A stretch of 64,000 nucleotides of DNA from Petunia secreta. Taxonomy: Eukaryota > Streptophyta > Magnoliopsida > Solanales > Solanaceae. Numbering within the stretch: position 1 is the stretch's first letter; every line of letters starts with the position of its first letter. The position numbers and the translations under genes were made by a program. The stretch is from NCBI GenBank assembly GCA_029990175.1, contig JARKIP010000199.1, positions 62,001-126,000 of the forward strand, read 5' to 3'. The notes below the pieces were generated by a model. That model had not been told where the DNA came from, searched no databases, and saw only the letters and a list, made by a program, of their open reading frames with translations. Of the stretch, positions 20,751 to 31,415 are shown piece by piece.

Positions 20751-23082
20751 ATGGCAACTGGGCTGCCCCCTACTAGGGTTGTCCAGCCCCCCACTACTAC
20801 TATAAAACTTGCTTTACCCCTACTACCTCCATAATCTTATGTATCTAAGCTTAAACCAACTGCATAACCCTTTGTTATGTCGTCATTACCGTTGCCTTCA
20901 GTGGATTATTATTATGGAGAACCACGATTTGTATGGATTGATAAGGATGTTGGTAACATGGTAATCTATGAAGAGTTGCAATTCGCTGTTGTTGGGAAAC
21001 TTGCCTATGGAATGCCAGACTTTCATGAATTGAAAAAACAAATCCCATTATAATTTGATATTAAAGGAGAATGTTCTATTGGCTTTTTGGATTCAAGGCA
21101 TGTATTAATCAGGTTATCCTTGCTGGAGGAATACCTCCATCTATTGTCGAGACCTGCACTTTATATTAAGGTGGGATACGCCTTTCATCAGATGAGGGGA
21201 CTTAAATATGATGTTTGGTTTGATCCCAAGGAGGAGACGTCAATTGTAGTAGCTTGGATTTCATTCCAAGGGCTTCCTCTAGTTTTCTTTGTTAAAGAGG
21301 CAGTTTTTTCTTTAGCCACAGCTGTTGGGAAACCTTTACAACTTGATGCAGCAACCAAATCAAAAACTAGACCTAGTTGTGCTAAGGTGAATGTGGAAGT
21401 GGACCTCTTAGCTCATCGACCTCAACGTACATAATGGTATAAAAATTCAAAAAACTAGGGAAACAAGGTATAAATAGGTGAAAATCAAATACGATTACAT
21501 TCATAATTATTGCAAGGAATGTAGATTGCAAGGCCATGATAAGGATGCCTGTTTTGTTATACATCTAGAGTTGGCACCAAACGATGATCAAGCTCAAAGT
21601 GAAGTGAACAAGGAAATTCCAATTAGAGTGTTGCAAAGTGAAAAAAGAGTGGGCAATAATGTGACTAATGACCAGGTTGAAGCTTCTCAAATAGTACATA
21701 GAAAGAAGGAGTCTGGTAATGCAGCGCAAAGGCAAAGGAATCAAAGAACACAATTTAAAAAATTTGTTCACCCCAATAGGAACCCTAATGCATGGACTAG
21801 GGTTGAATAAGAAAAAGCATGCAAAAGAGATTGGATTGAAAGATGATAATGGAGTAGCAGTTCCGACGACCAATGCGTTTTCCATGTCGGCGAACGACAA
21901 TGTCGATCATGTTGAAGGGGAGAGCCAAACTGATCAAATTCAATCTGATATGTACAAGGGTCAAGTTGAAGTTCATGCTACAAATGGTAAAGATGATGTT
22001 TTCGGTATTAATTCAGGTAAAAGAGGAGGGCAACCACTCAATAATAACGGGACAAATTTAATTCCACCAGGTTTGTCCAAACAATTAATTGGAGCAGTTA
22101 ATGAGGTTGATAAAGGTGTGAGGTAAGATTTGGAACCCATAGCCGCTGATTCTGAGTGTCTTGGGACAAAACATTGGGCATTAAATACGTACGTAGACCA
22201 CCCAAAAGTCAAGGAGGTGGGTGTCACAATTTCTTTGGGTAAAATTGCCTCTGTGATTAATGCAGAAGGTGAAGATAATGTGGATAAGGAGGATATGGAA
22301 TTTAATGTTGAAGTTGTGGGCCAGGACATTGACGAGTCTCGTTCTTTGATTATTACACCTCAAAGTGAGCAGTCTTTTAATGTAGCAGCGAGCACAGGGA
22401 ATTGTAAGGCTAAAAAATTTAGCCTTATTAATGAGGAGGCTTTAAATGAGTTTAATGAATTAAATCCCACAACTTTATCTTTAATGCAACAGGCGTTGGT
22501 AATGTTATCAGGTTCTGTTAAGGATCTAACTACTCAATCCCAACCAACTATAGAAAGGAATTAATTCCTTTATTGTCTCAGAGTCCTAATGTTGCCATAG
22601 TCGATGTGGGAGCCCAGCAACTACCTACAACTAAAACGCTGAATTGTGAGTTAAATACCACAACATATTCAATTCCTTATCAATCTGTAGGTGATGATCC
22701 AACTCGTGGTTCGTCCTTTGTTCCTGAAGAATCAGTACATGAGAGAGTTGTTGAGGATGACGATGCCCTTATAGCGAGTATGCCATTGAATCTGGTGATC
22801 AAAGAAGCACAACTACAGGAGGGTATTAAATTGGTGGATGGTCCTTTGAGTCCTGGTAGGCTGGAAATGAGGAACTTGATGAAGATTCAACAGCTCACAA
22901 CTTTGAACAAGTTGCTTGAGATGGTGATTTATCTCCTAGAAGTGTTAAATCTCAGGAGTTTGGTATCTCCTACGCCATTGGAAAAGCCTGAAAAGCAACC
23001 ACAGAAGAAGCCTAGAAAAAATTATAATCATGAACCAAATAAAGCACAGTCGTTGAGATCGGCCTCAACAAAGAAGAATTAA
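20751..23082 (+). pseudogene. LINE ORF1: DUF4283-like RNA-binding protein with zinc knuckle, broken
   Basis: The ATG at 20751 opens MATGLPPTRVVQPPTTT and meets a stop after some 30 codons. The homologous frame then runs as 21087-21434, 21478-21810, 21719-22126, 22130-22564 and 22573-23082. The block DSRHVLIRLSLLEEYLHL ... YAFHQMRGLKYDVWFDPKEE ... VAWISFQGLPL is the DUF4283 pattern of plant LINE ORF1 proteins. It is followed by YCKECRLQGHDKDACFVIH, a CX2CX4HX4C knuckle with all four zinc ligands kept. The rest is Asp/Glu/Asn-rich linker. ORF1 proteins coat the LINE RNA in the cytoplasmic RNP. At least four stops or frameshifts make this copy non-functional. Confidence 0.8.
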
Positions 23083-23085
23083 CTA

Positions 23086-26000
23086 ATGGATAACATTTTA
23101 ATCTGGAATATTAGATCAGTTAACACACAGGAGGCCTTTGATAGGGTGATAAATTTAAATCAAAGGAATCATTTTTTAATTATAGGATTTATGGAACCAT
23201 TTCAGGTTGTGCAGACCATAGAGAGCTATAGAAGAAGACTTGGAATGGAACAATATTTCTACAATGAGAATGGGCAGGTTGGGTATTTGTTTTTGATGAT
23301 TAACATGTTACAGAGGTGATGAATGATGAGTAGCAATTAACTCTGAATTTTTTTCATAATTAGCTGGAAGAGGATGTAGTCATTACTTTTGTATATGCTA
23401 AAACCAACTCTGGTGATAGATTTTTATTATGGGAAGCTATGCAGTATTTTGCAGGATATAATGATAGGCCTTGGATGGTTACATGTGATTTTAATGTCAT
23501 CATTTCTGAGAATGAAAAATATGGAGGCAGACATGTCTTTATTCCTGAATATGAAGAATTTGTAGCCACTTTAGCCAATTGTCAGTTAATGGACCTTGGC
23601 TTTAGTTCAGGCAGTATATTTACTTGGTGAAATGGTAGAATTGAGGAGGATTTCATTCTTACGAGACTTGATAGAAGTCTGGGAAACCAACACCTGCTGG
23701 ATAAATTCTTGAAAGTTGAGGTGGATCACTTGGCAAGGGTTGGCTTAGATCATTCTCTTTTGTTGGTCAAATTTTCACAGGACACAACTCTAATCATTAA
23801 GCCTTTCAAATTTCTTAATTTTTCGACTGGTCATTCTTATTTTCTCGATTTAGTGAGAGAGCGTTGGGATATGGAGGTTTCGGTGATCCTTTTGTGGTGC
23901 TGAATATGAAATGCAAAACTTTGAAAAAAAAACAGACAGCCTAGAGTAAAGCCACTTATGGTAATATCTTTCAGCAGGTGTCTACTTTTGAAGATATTAT
24001 TATGGCTCATGAGTTTCAACTAGAGAATGCTCCAACTCCTGAAAATAGAGAGGCTTTAAAGAGAGCAAAAGCTGAGTTAAAAAGATGTCTAGCTATTGAA
24101 GCTGAATGCTGGAAACAAAAGGCAAGTATGCAATGTTTCAAAGAAGGAGATGCTAATTCTAAATCCTTTCACTCTCATGTGAATGGTAAGAGGAAGAAAC
24201 TGCATGCGAGCTGAATTAAAAATAGGGATCAAAACTGGATCAACTCTCATGAAGCTATGGCAGATGAAGCTCATTGGTTTTATCAAAAGAAGTTTTGCTA
24301 GGGAATATTCTTCTAATAATTTTGATATTTTGCTTAATGTCCCTAGCATGGTGTCTAAAGATAAATGAGGAACTGGTCAAAGTTCCATGTGAAGAGGAGG
24401 TAAAGTCAGATGTTTTTGGCTTAAATGGTGATAGTACCAGTGGTTCGGATGGCTACACTGGTAAGTGTTTTCTTACAGCTTGGGAAATTATCAAGCATGA
24501 TCTTGTTAGAGTGGTACTGGCTTTATTCTCTGGTAGGGCATTGCTAAGATATATAACTCACATTAATCTGGTCTTAATTTCTAAGAAGCAGAATGTCACT
24601 ACTTTTTTAGATCTTAAACATATTAGTTTGAGTAACTTTATTAATAAAATGCTCTCACGGGTAGTGCAGAACAGATTGTCAACATTTCTCCCTAGCTTAA
24701 TCTCTCAAAATCAAGCAGGCTTTGTCAAGGGAAGAAGTATTGTTGAAAATATTTTATTGGCTCAAGAGATCATTCGTGATATTAGTGAGAGGAGAGATGA
24801 AGCTAATGTGGTGCTGAAATTGGACATGATGAATACTTATGATAGGGTATCATGGCCTTTTCTTACCATGGTATTGAGGAAGATGAGTTTTTGTCATGAA
24901 TTTATTGATGTGGTGTTTCAGCTAGTTTCATCAAACTGGTATTCCATACTTTTTAATAGCCAAAGCCATGGTTTTTTTCCATTCTTCCTATGGATTGAAA
25001 GAAGGTGACCCACTCTCTCCTACCTTCTTTATTCTCACAGTTGAAGTCCTGACAAGGAGTCTTAATGCTTTGCATAATCACAATCTGTATAGAGGCTATT
25101 TTATTCGAAGTGGAGTCCTTATATTAACCACTTGGCATATGTAGATGACACCATATTGTTTACCTCTTCTGATGATATTTCATTACATTTAATTATGGGG
25201 GTTTTGGGTGCATACAAGGAGGCTTCTAGGCAGAAGATCAATAAAGAAAGAAAGTGCTTTGTATCTTCATCATTCTGTGCCTGCTGATGTAGTTGATAGA
25301 GTTGAACTCATAACTATTATTCATAGGAATGATTTACTTTTACATATCTTGGTTGTCCAATTTTTTTTATGTTAGATAGAAGGAAGAAGATTTATTATGA
25401 GGGTCTTGAGGAAAAGGTTGCTGGTAGGATCCATGGTTGGAATGCAAAAATATAATATTTTTGTGGGAGAGCAACTCTTATCAAGCATGTACTTCAAAGT
25501 TTGCCAATTCATTTATTATCTGCAATTAATCCTCTTGATACTCTGATTCATCAGTTACATAGGCTCTTTACCAAGTTTTTTTGGGGCAACTCACAAGAAG
25601 GCTGTTCTAGACATTGTTCGTCATAGAAACATCTTTGTTAACCTGTGGAGGAAGGAGGTATGGGTTTGCGCTCTTTATTTGATATTTCTAATGCTCTTTT
25701 TGCTAAATTGTGGTGGAAATTTAGAACTAGGACCTCCATGTGGGGAACTTTTATGGGTAATAAATATTGTAAGAAATTACATAAGGCCATTGTTCACTAT
25801 AAGAAAGGTTACTATGCGTGGAAGAAGATGCTAGAAGCGCGAGACCTCATTGTCCATGAAATTTTATAGCAAACAAAAAATGGTAGTACTCACTTGTGGT
25901 ATGACAACTGTATAGGCTTGGGGCCTTTATATTTTGTAGTACCCTATAGTTTTGACTGTGATTTGTGGTTTCATAGTGTGAAGGAAGTTATTAATGATGG

Positions 26001-27330
26001 GTGCTGGGATGCAGAGTTGCTTGGCAACCTCTTACCGGAAGATATTGTTAATCACATTCTACAGAATGTGAGGGCTAACGCTGGCAGTATGTGAGGCTAA
26101 GCTGCTAGACTTCCAGTTGCTAAATATATATGGGTTAAAGGTATGCTTATCAAGGTGTCTTTCCTTATGTAGAGGGTGTGGGAATTCAAGTTACCGTTGG
26201 ACGAGGAGTTGAAGAGAATGGGCTATAATTTTCCTTCTAGATGTTGGTGTAGTATTCAACCGGATGTTGAGATAAGGAAGCATTTATTTTTCAAAAGACT
26301 CCTTTGGTTTTAATCTTTTGAAGTTTTTTACATGTCCAGCTGAAATCATTTTGGAGGAATGTTCTTTAGTGCAGGCATGTTACAAGTGGTGGAAGCAATG
26401 GAAAAAGCCATAGATTCAAGAGGTATTTCGTACAATTACTTCATTCATAGTATGTTTATTATGGAAAAGGAGAAACACAGTCAGGCATGGTGGTAAAGTG
26501 TCATTTTTAGGCCAGTTTATGAAGTTATTTCTAATATTACCTCATTTGTCAAGCTGCATTTTCCCTGTATTTAATTGGTTGATCAGTCTTGGCTTAATAT
26601 TCCACATGCGTTGCAATGTTATAGGCCTAAGTTCAAGTATGTAAGGGTTCCTTGGAAAGAGCCTAAGAATGGTTTCTTGAAGTGTAATACTGATGGGTCT
26701 TCTAAGGAAAATCTGGGAATTAGTTCTATTGGATTTTGCATTAAGACTAAGAGTGGTGACTTAATCTTTGCAAGTGAAAAAATGATTGGAGAACAAAATA
26801 ATATGGTGGGTGAGGCGATGGCAATAAGGGATGCTATGAGGTTTTGTGTAGCTGAAATTTTAGGCCCTATGATCATCAAGACAGATTCATTGTTGATGCG
26901 AAATATTGTTGATGAAGTATGGTCTAATCTATAGTCTATAGCTGCCTTTGTTGATGAGATCCAAGCGCTTAGAAGAAAAGGGGTTTTTGAATTTGTTCAT
27001 GTGTTTCGTGAGAGAAATATGTTGGCGGTTTATATTGCAAACCTTGCTTATTCAATGCCACTAGTGACCTTCTCTTCCTTTGATCAACTTCTAGTGCGAG
27101 GCAAGGTTTTACTGAATATGGATAAGCATCATCTTGTAAACTTTAGGGCTCGCCATGTAAGAGTTTTGATGGAGGAACTGCTGGATGGGATTGAGTTGGA
27201 GAATTTAGGGAATACTTGTTATGGTCAAAGCCTTTGGGTGGAGATCATGGTGAGTTTTTTCACTATGTGTTTTTTTTTTGCAAGTTTTAAACTTAATAAA
27301 TCACAAGTTTGGAGTTTACTTTGCTTCTAA
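23086..27330 (+). pseudogene. LINE ORF2: endonuclease, reverse transcriptase and RNase H, broken
   Basis: Starts at the ATG at 23086 with ILIWNIRSVN, the first motif of the AP-type endonuclease. DFNVIISENEKYGG (about 23490) is a later endonuclease motif and GLDHSLLLV (about 23745) holds the terminal D-H. The reverse transcriptase lies at 24274-25300: HISLSNFINKMLSRVVQNRL, SQNQAGFVKGRSIVENILLA, LKLDMMNTYDRVSW and, frameshifted near 25140, YVDDT (the usual YADD box; line reads TATGTAGATGAC). The C-terminal RNase H at 26640-27000 begins FLKCNTDGSSKENLG and ends IIKTDSLL, keeping candidate catalytic D, E and D. The frame is broken more than ten times, so no enzyme can be made. ORF2 would nick target DNA and copy the LINE RNA at the nick. 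Confidence 0.82.
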
Positions 27331-28391
27331 TTGGCGCGCACTGTGGATATCACTCATTTTCGAATAGCTTTGGACATAAATTATTGGGATTGATAATAGT
27401 GTTTACACTATGTTCACATGGAATTAGTTTGCTATATTACATGCTTAGTCATCAATTTTTCAGAAATTTCAGTGGTGGAGCTTGAAGTTTGGTTGTTCAT
27501 GTTCTCTTATCGAAACTACGTAGTTTGGCTCTAGTCTGCTGTTTGGAGTTTGTTCTTGCTAGCACGGTATTTTACCTTTGGCCCATAGAATGTTGCTCGC
27601 ATGTTTTCTTATTGAGACTACAAAATTGCTGCATGAGAAATTTGCTCGCGTTAAAGCTCGCTGAGGCAACATTATTTCTGCCAAGCTTGTTCTTTATTTG
27701 GATTTGGCTCGCCTGGATGCTCGCTGAGGCGAGGTTATTTCTGCCCATCTGGGTTTGGCTTGCGGGCTCGCTTGCGGAGGCGACTGATTTTCTGCCTAGC
27801 TCTTATCAAAACGTCGTGTATGAACATGCAGGCGCGAGTAAGGACAACGTCCCAAGAGTTTATAGCTTGTTGATTGTTCATACAAGATGCACATTATTCC
27901 AGCCTTGGAGAGGAACTTCTTGCATCAATTGGAGGAGAATTTTGCGAAGCCACTTCAATGGTCGGTGACATTATTGTCAAACTTTTCACGAGGAGATGCA
28001 AGACCACCTTTGAGACTCTTTAGATATCATTCATGTCAAGTGATAGTATATTCCTACAGAGGATAGCAGAAAGACAACATTAGACATAGTTTTCATTGCT
28101 TACAACTTTGCTCGTGCATTTTATTCAGTAGCTAGTAGTGCATTTCATAAAAGTGTTATGGATATGTATTACGCTTACTTCTCTTGTGGTATTAGTATCA
28201 TATGGTGCTCAACCCAAGGAGATAAGTTTAGTATATGGACATGGAACTATTTCTTTCGCAGCTAGGTCGTATTTAATCTTGCATTCGTAATTTATTAAAG
28301 CTGTATAGACAATTTATTTTTGTTTATGTTATTAATAAAATGGTCCCTAGGAAGATTGCCTAGTTGACTCTTTTTTTTTTTTGGTTTAAAA
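27331..28391 (+). other. 3' untranslated region of the LINE
   Basis: About 1.06 kb. A GC-richer patch at 27640-27790 with repeated GGCTCGC / GAGGCGA words contains the hairpin CTCGCCT/AGGCGAG (27708-27714/27727-27733). The 159-codon frame across it (27489-27968) has no domain. A polyadenylation-like AATAAAATGG lies near 28332, then a T run and the short A tail. Confidence 0.6.
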
Positions 28392-28639
28392 AGGTTCTTT
28401 CTTCTTGAATCTTATCAAGTTATTTTACTTGTATTCTTTATTTTTCGTGATATTTAGTTCTTTAATTCAACCTTAAATTAGTACTGTTATCATTGCAAAC
28501 TGTTAAAGTTGTTTATTTAGTGATACAAAAGTTGTTAGAACTAGACTTTTTCTCCTTGTGGGTTGGACTCCGGACTTAAAACCGGATTATATTTGCAGGC
28601 ACCGCTTATCCTTTTTAGGATGAGTTTTAGGCGTGATCA
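28392..28639 (+). repeat. 5' LTR, right portion, of the reduced LTR element
   Basis: Resumes the LTR after the LINE, beginning with the LINE's target-site duplicate, and ends GGCGTGATCA at 28639. Confidence 0.85.
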
Positions 28640-28643
28640 AATT

Positions 28644-28661
28644 TGGCGCCGTTTCCAGGGA
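28644..28661 (+). promoter_or_regulatory. Primer binding site of the reduced LTR element
   Basis: TGGCGCCGTTTCCAGGGA, two mismatches from the tRNA-Asp complement, 4 bp after the LTR. Confidence 0.75.
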
Positions 28662-28977
28662 ATTAACGGTTTAGATTTAGCTTATAAGTATTGCTAGATT
28701 CAGTAGTTTAAGAAATTTTCTATTTTAGTCATCTTTGTTCTAACTTTTTGGGTCGTGTGTGAACAGGTGTATGCCCTTGAGACATTTGCAATCCATTGAA
28801 CTATTTCAACTTGATATGGAAATCGAGAGGACGTTCAGGGACTTGAATAAGGCCAACAAGAACAAATATCTGCCAATTCATCAGAATTGGTAAGCGAGAT
28901 TAAGATGGCTGACAGCGGAGAATAAGCAGCTCTGAGGCAATTCTCATTGTTGTACCTACAATTAAAGCAGAAAATTA
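28662..28977 (+). other. Residual interior of the reduced LTR element
   Basis: About 315 bp. It holds leader sequence and a short gag-like opening (IERTFRDLNKANKNKYLP, about 28815-28870), then joins the right LTR without a visible polypurine tract. Confidence 0.6.
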
Positions 28978-30299
28978 TATTTTAGTATCACTTGCCTTAC
29001 GTTTTTGTGCTTTTGTGGATGGTTTTAGCATGAATAATAGTATTTTGTGCTTATATTGGGTGTTTGAATATGTAGGAATCAAGTAGAATGAAAAAAGTGT
29101 TAAAGGTTGATAATTTGGAGTAAAATGAAGTGAATTTGTAAAGAAATTAACCAAGAGGGGCAGCTTTGTTAGGTGCCAAGGCAGTGGATTAGCCGTGAAA
29201 GGAATATGAAAAAAAAAGTCACAACCCAGTCATCATCGTAAGGCTCTGGTCTTGCCATGAAGATAAAAACAGAATTTTCAAAGCTTATCATAGCCCAGCC
29301 ATCGTAAGACCATGATGCAACTATGAAGGCAAAATTTCTTGCCAAAAGTAGCAAGGGGCAAACTTGTCCATGAGTTTCACACGAAATATATAAGGTTTTA
29401 TAACCTATTTTCAGCCACCATGTTGGCTTGGAAGAGCAAGAAACACCATTTTTGCAGACTTCTGGTGTTTAGAATAAGCTAGTGTCCATCCTACTGAAGA
29501 TTTGCAGAGTTTCTCTAAAACTTCTCTTATTTTCTATTACTATGAAGTTTGCTTTAACATTATATTTTGTGTTCATAAAGAACATGTGTAGCTAAATTCC
29601 TTTTTTAAGATATCGATGGAACCAATTATTGTGTGAACATATTGATAGTATTTTGTATAAATGAACCGTGTTATTCCTATTTGTTCAACTACATTATTCC
29701 TGTGGTTAGTTGTTTGACCATCACTTAATCTGGCCTTATTGCCTTGTGTTGCTCTGAAAAGAATACAAGGTTAGGCAGTTGTTGAACAACAACACTTCTG
29801 AGCAAGAGGTCGGAAGATAATTACAAAGATTTAAAAGCAGGGTTAGGAATAACGAAGCTTTGTTGTGATCCTAGTAAGCTGGCTAAATAATCACCTAGGT
29901 TAGTTCGGAAGAAAAACTTAGAAAATTACTATTCTTGATCGGAAGATGTTTACGCTAACTAAAGAGCTCATAATTAATAGAAAGAAAATGCTGAGATTAT
30001 AGAAAACCTGTCAGTAGTTCATCTGAATAATTTGGGAAAATTTGTATCCTTGGTTCTTTCTTCTTGAATCTTATCAAGTTATTTTACTTGTGTTCTTTAT
30101 TTATTTTCATATTTAGTTCTTTAGTTCAAACGTAAATTAGTATTGTTAACATTGGAAATTGTTAAAGTTGTTGATTTAGTAATACAAAATTTGTTAGAGC
30201 TAGACGTTTTCTCCTTGTGGGTTTGACTCCAGACTTAAAGACCTGATTATATTGGCAGCGACCACTTATCCTTTTTAGGACAAGTTTTGGGCGTGATCA
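28978..30299 (+). repeat. 3' LTR of the reduced LTR element
   Basis: 1322 bp, aligned to the reassembled left LTR. Ends GTGATCA before the TSD GCATA. Confidence 0.85.
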
Positions 30300-30304
30300 G
30301 CATA

Positions 30305-30657
30305 TTTCATAAACTTCCATTCTTTGATCTTGATCTTGTAGCCAAGTTTGGCTCACAACTTCTTATTCTTCATAAATTTCCTCTTCTTCAACTTGTTCTT
30401 CTTGAAACCCAAGCGCATCATCCATGTAAGGTCATTCTTGTAATTTGGCAACCTCCCTAGCATTTTGATCATTAAAAGCTTCAATAATTTGCTTCATTTG
30501 TTCCTCAAAGTTATGAATGGCTAAGTCATTTTGGTGGACCATATCCTTTATTTTCTTGATGGCTTTGGCTTCTTCATTATGGTGCTAGAGTATCCATTGC
30601 AACAAGTATTAACATCGTTCATTTGGATCATGTTCTTCTTATGAGATGGATAAGTCC
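30305..30657 (-). pseudogene. gag: Gag helical region of the minus-strand Athila/Tat-type element
   Basis: Read leftwards on the minus strand this continues the interior of the element interrupted at 36985. A frame reading KIKDMVHQND then AIHNFEEQMKQIIEAFNDQ and AREVAKLQE is a Gln/Glu-rich coiled-coil-like stretch seen after the zinc knuckle in Athila/Tat gag proteins. Stops interrupt it on both sides. The stretch is bounded by the GCATA duplicate of the reduced LTR element on the left and by the AGCTC duplicate (30658-30662) of the chromovirus on the right. Confidence 0.6.
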
Positions 30658-30662
30658 AGCTC

Positions 30663-31415
30663 TGGTGTAAGCTAATCGAAGATAAGCTTAGCAACCGAAT
30701 GAACAACGAAAAACAAGCAAGAAAGTAAAAATAAAAGCTAGACAATTCTAAGCTTCGATCCAAACGAACCCAGGGATCAAGTCTTGGAGCCGCTCGGTTT
30801 GAAAATAAAAGAAGCACCTAAACTAGGCAAAAATCCTCAAGAAGACAAACCATGCTTCTTGCAAATTGAATGATCAAGGAAGAAAATATTCAAACGGAAT
30901 CCACCGATTGACCCAATTTCTTATAACAATCCCATGACGGGGTTCGGCTCACAACGGAGACACAATAGCAACAGCTATATTCAATATTCATCAACAGCTG
31001 ACTATCAAATGAAATACTAAGGGGTTTATATAGCTAGCCCCAAGGTTAAACTAGGAAATAGTCACAGACGACCAATGAGAACAAGCCACACAGGGCTGAT
31101 ATTTAAGAGTTCGGGCACTATTGTGCTCGGTCACTCTTCAGCCTCGAACACTTAAATTTGGACGCTCTCTTGCCTGGGGTACATTTTTAGCCCTTCGGTC
31201 ACTTCACTGCTCGACGTCAATATTGAGTTTTCGGTAACTTCCTTCTCTGGGCTCGAGCTTGCATATGTAGGTGCTCGGCTGCTCATCATCCGAATGGTTG
31301 CTTTCTCCCGAACCACGGCAGCTGAATGTGAGCATCATACGAAAGCTCGACTTGGCTTCGTGTCAATGGCCTTGATGGGTTGAATACTGGATCATCACAG
31401 GTTCTGGCTGCATCA
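30663..31415 (-). repeat. 3' LTR of the minus-strand chromovirus
   Basis: Starts TGGTGTAAGC and ends GGCTGCATCA. On the minus strand it opens TGATGCAGCC right after the polypurine tract AAGAAGGGGAGGA. A minus-strand TATA-like GCTATATAAAC lies near 31026-31036. Confidence 0.85.

Larger units (their letters stand above)
20671..28391 (+). mobile_element. L1-type LINE with RNase H domain, decayed
   Basis: A 7.7 kb non-LTR retrotransposon inserted in an LTR. The 15 bp TSD AGGTTCTTTCTTCTT lies at 20656-20670 and 28392-28406, and the 3' end carries a short A run after TTAATAAAATGG. It has ORF1 with a DUF4283-like domain and zinc knuckle, and ORF2 with endonuclease, reverse transcriptase and a C-terminal RNase H, the layout of plant L1 elements. 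Both ORFs contain many stops and shifts. The 5' end seems complete, because a short leader precedes the ORF1 ATG at 20751. Confidence 0.88.
19591..30299 (+). mobile_element. LTR element reduced to two LTRs and about 340 bp, with a LINE in its left LTR
   Basis: The left LTR is 19591-20655 plus 28392-28639 (1313 bp in sum once the LINE is removed). The right LTR is 28978-30299 (1322 bp). The TSD GCATA sits at 19586-19590 and 30300-30304. A tRNA-Asp-like PBS (28644-28661) follows the left LTR. The interior is only 28640-28977 and ends a few residues into gag. The LTRs seem to start TATTTTAG rather than TG, and end TGATCA. This is either an element that moved in short form or one that lost its interior after insertion. 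Confidence 0.85.

Noticed and set aside
21973..22363. Minus-strand frames of 60-118 residues within LINE ORF1
   Set aside because: Antisense shadows of the Asn/Asp-rich ORF1 linker.
27489..27968. 159-residue frame with hydrophobic stretches after the LINE RNase H
   Set aside because: Lies in the LINE 3' UTR across GC-rich repeated words; no homology to known families recognised.
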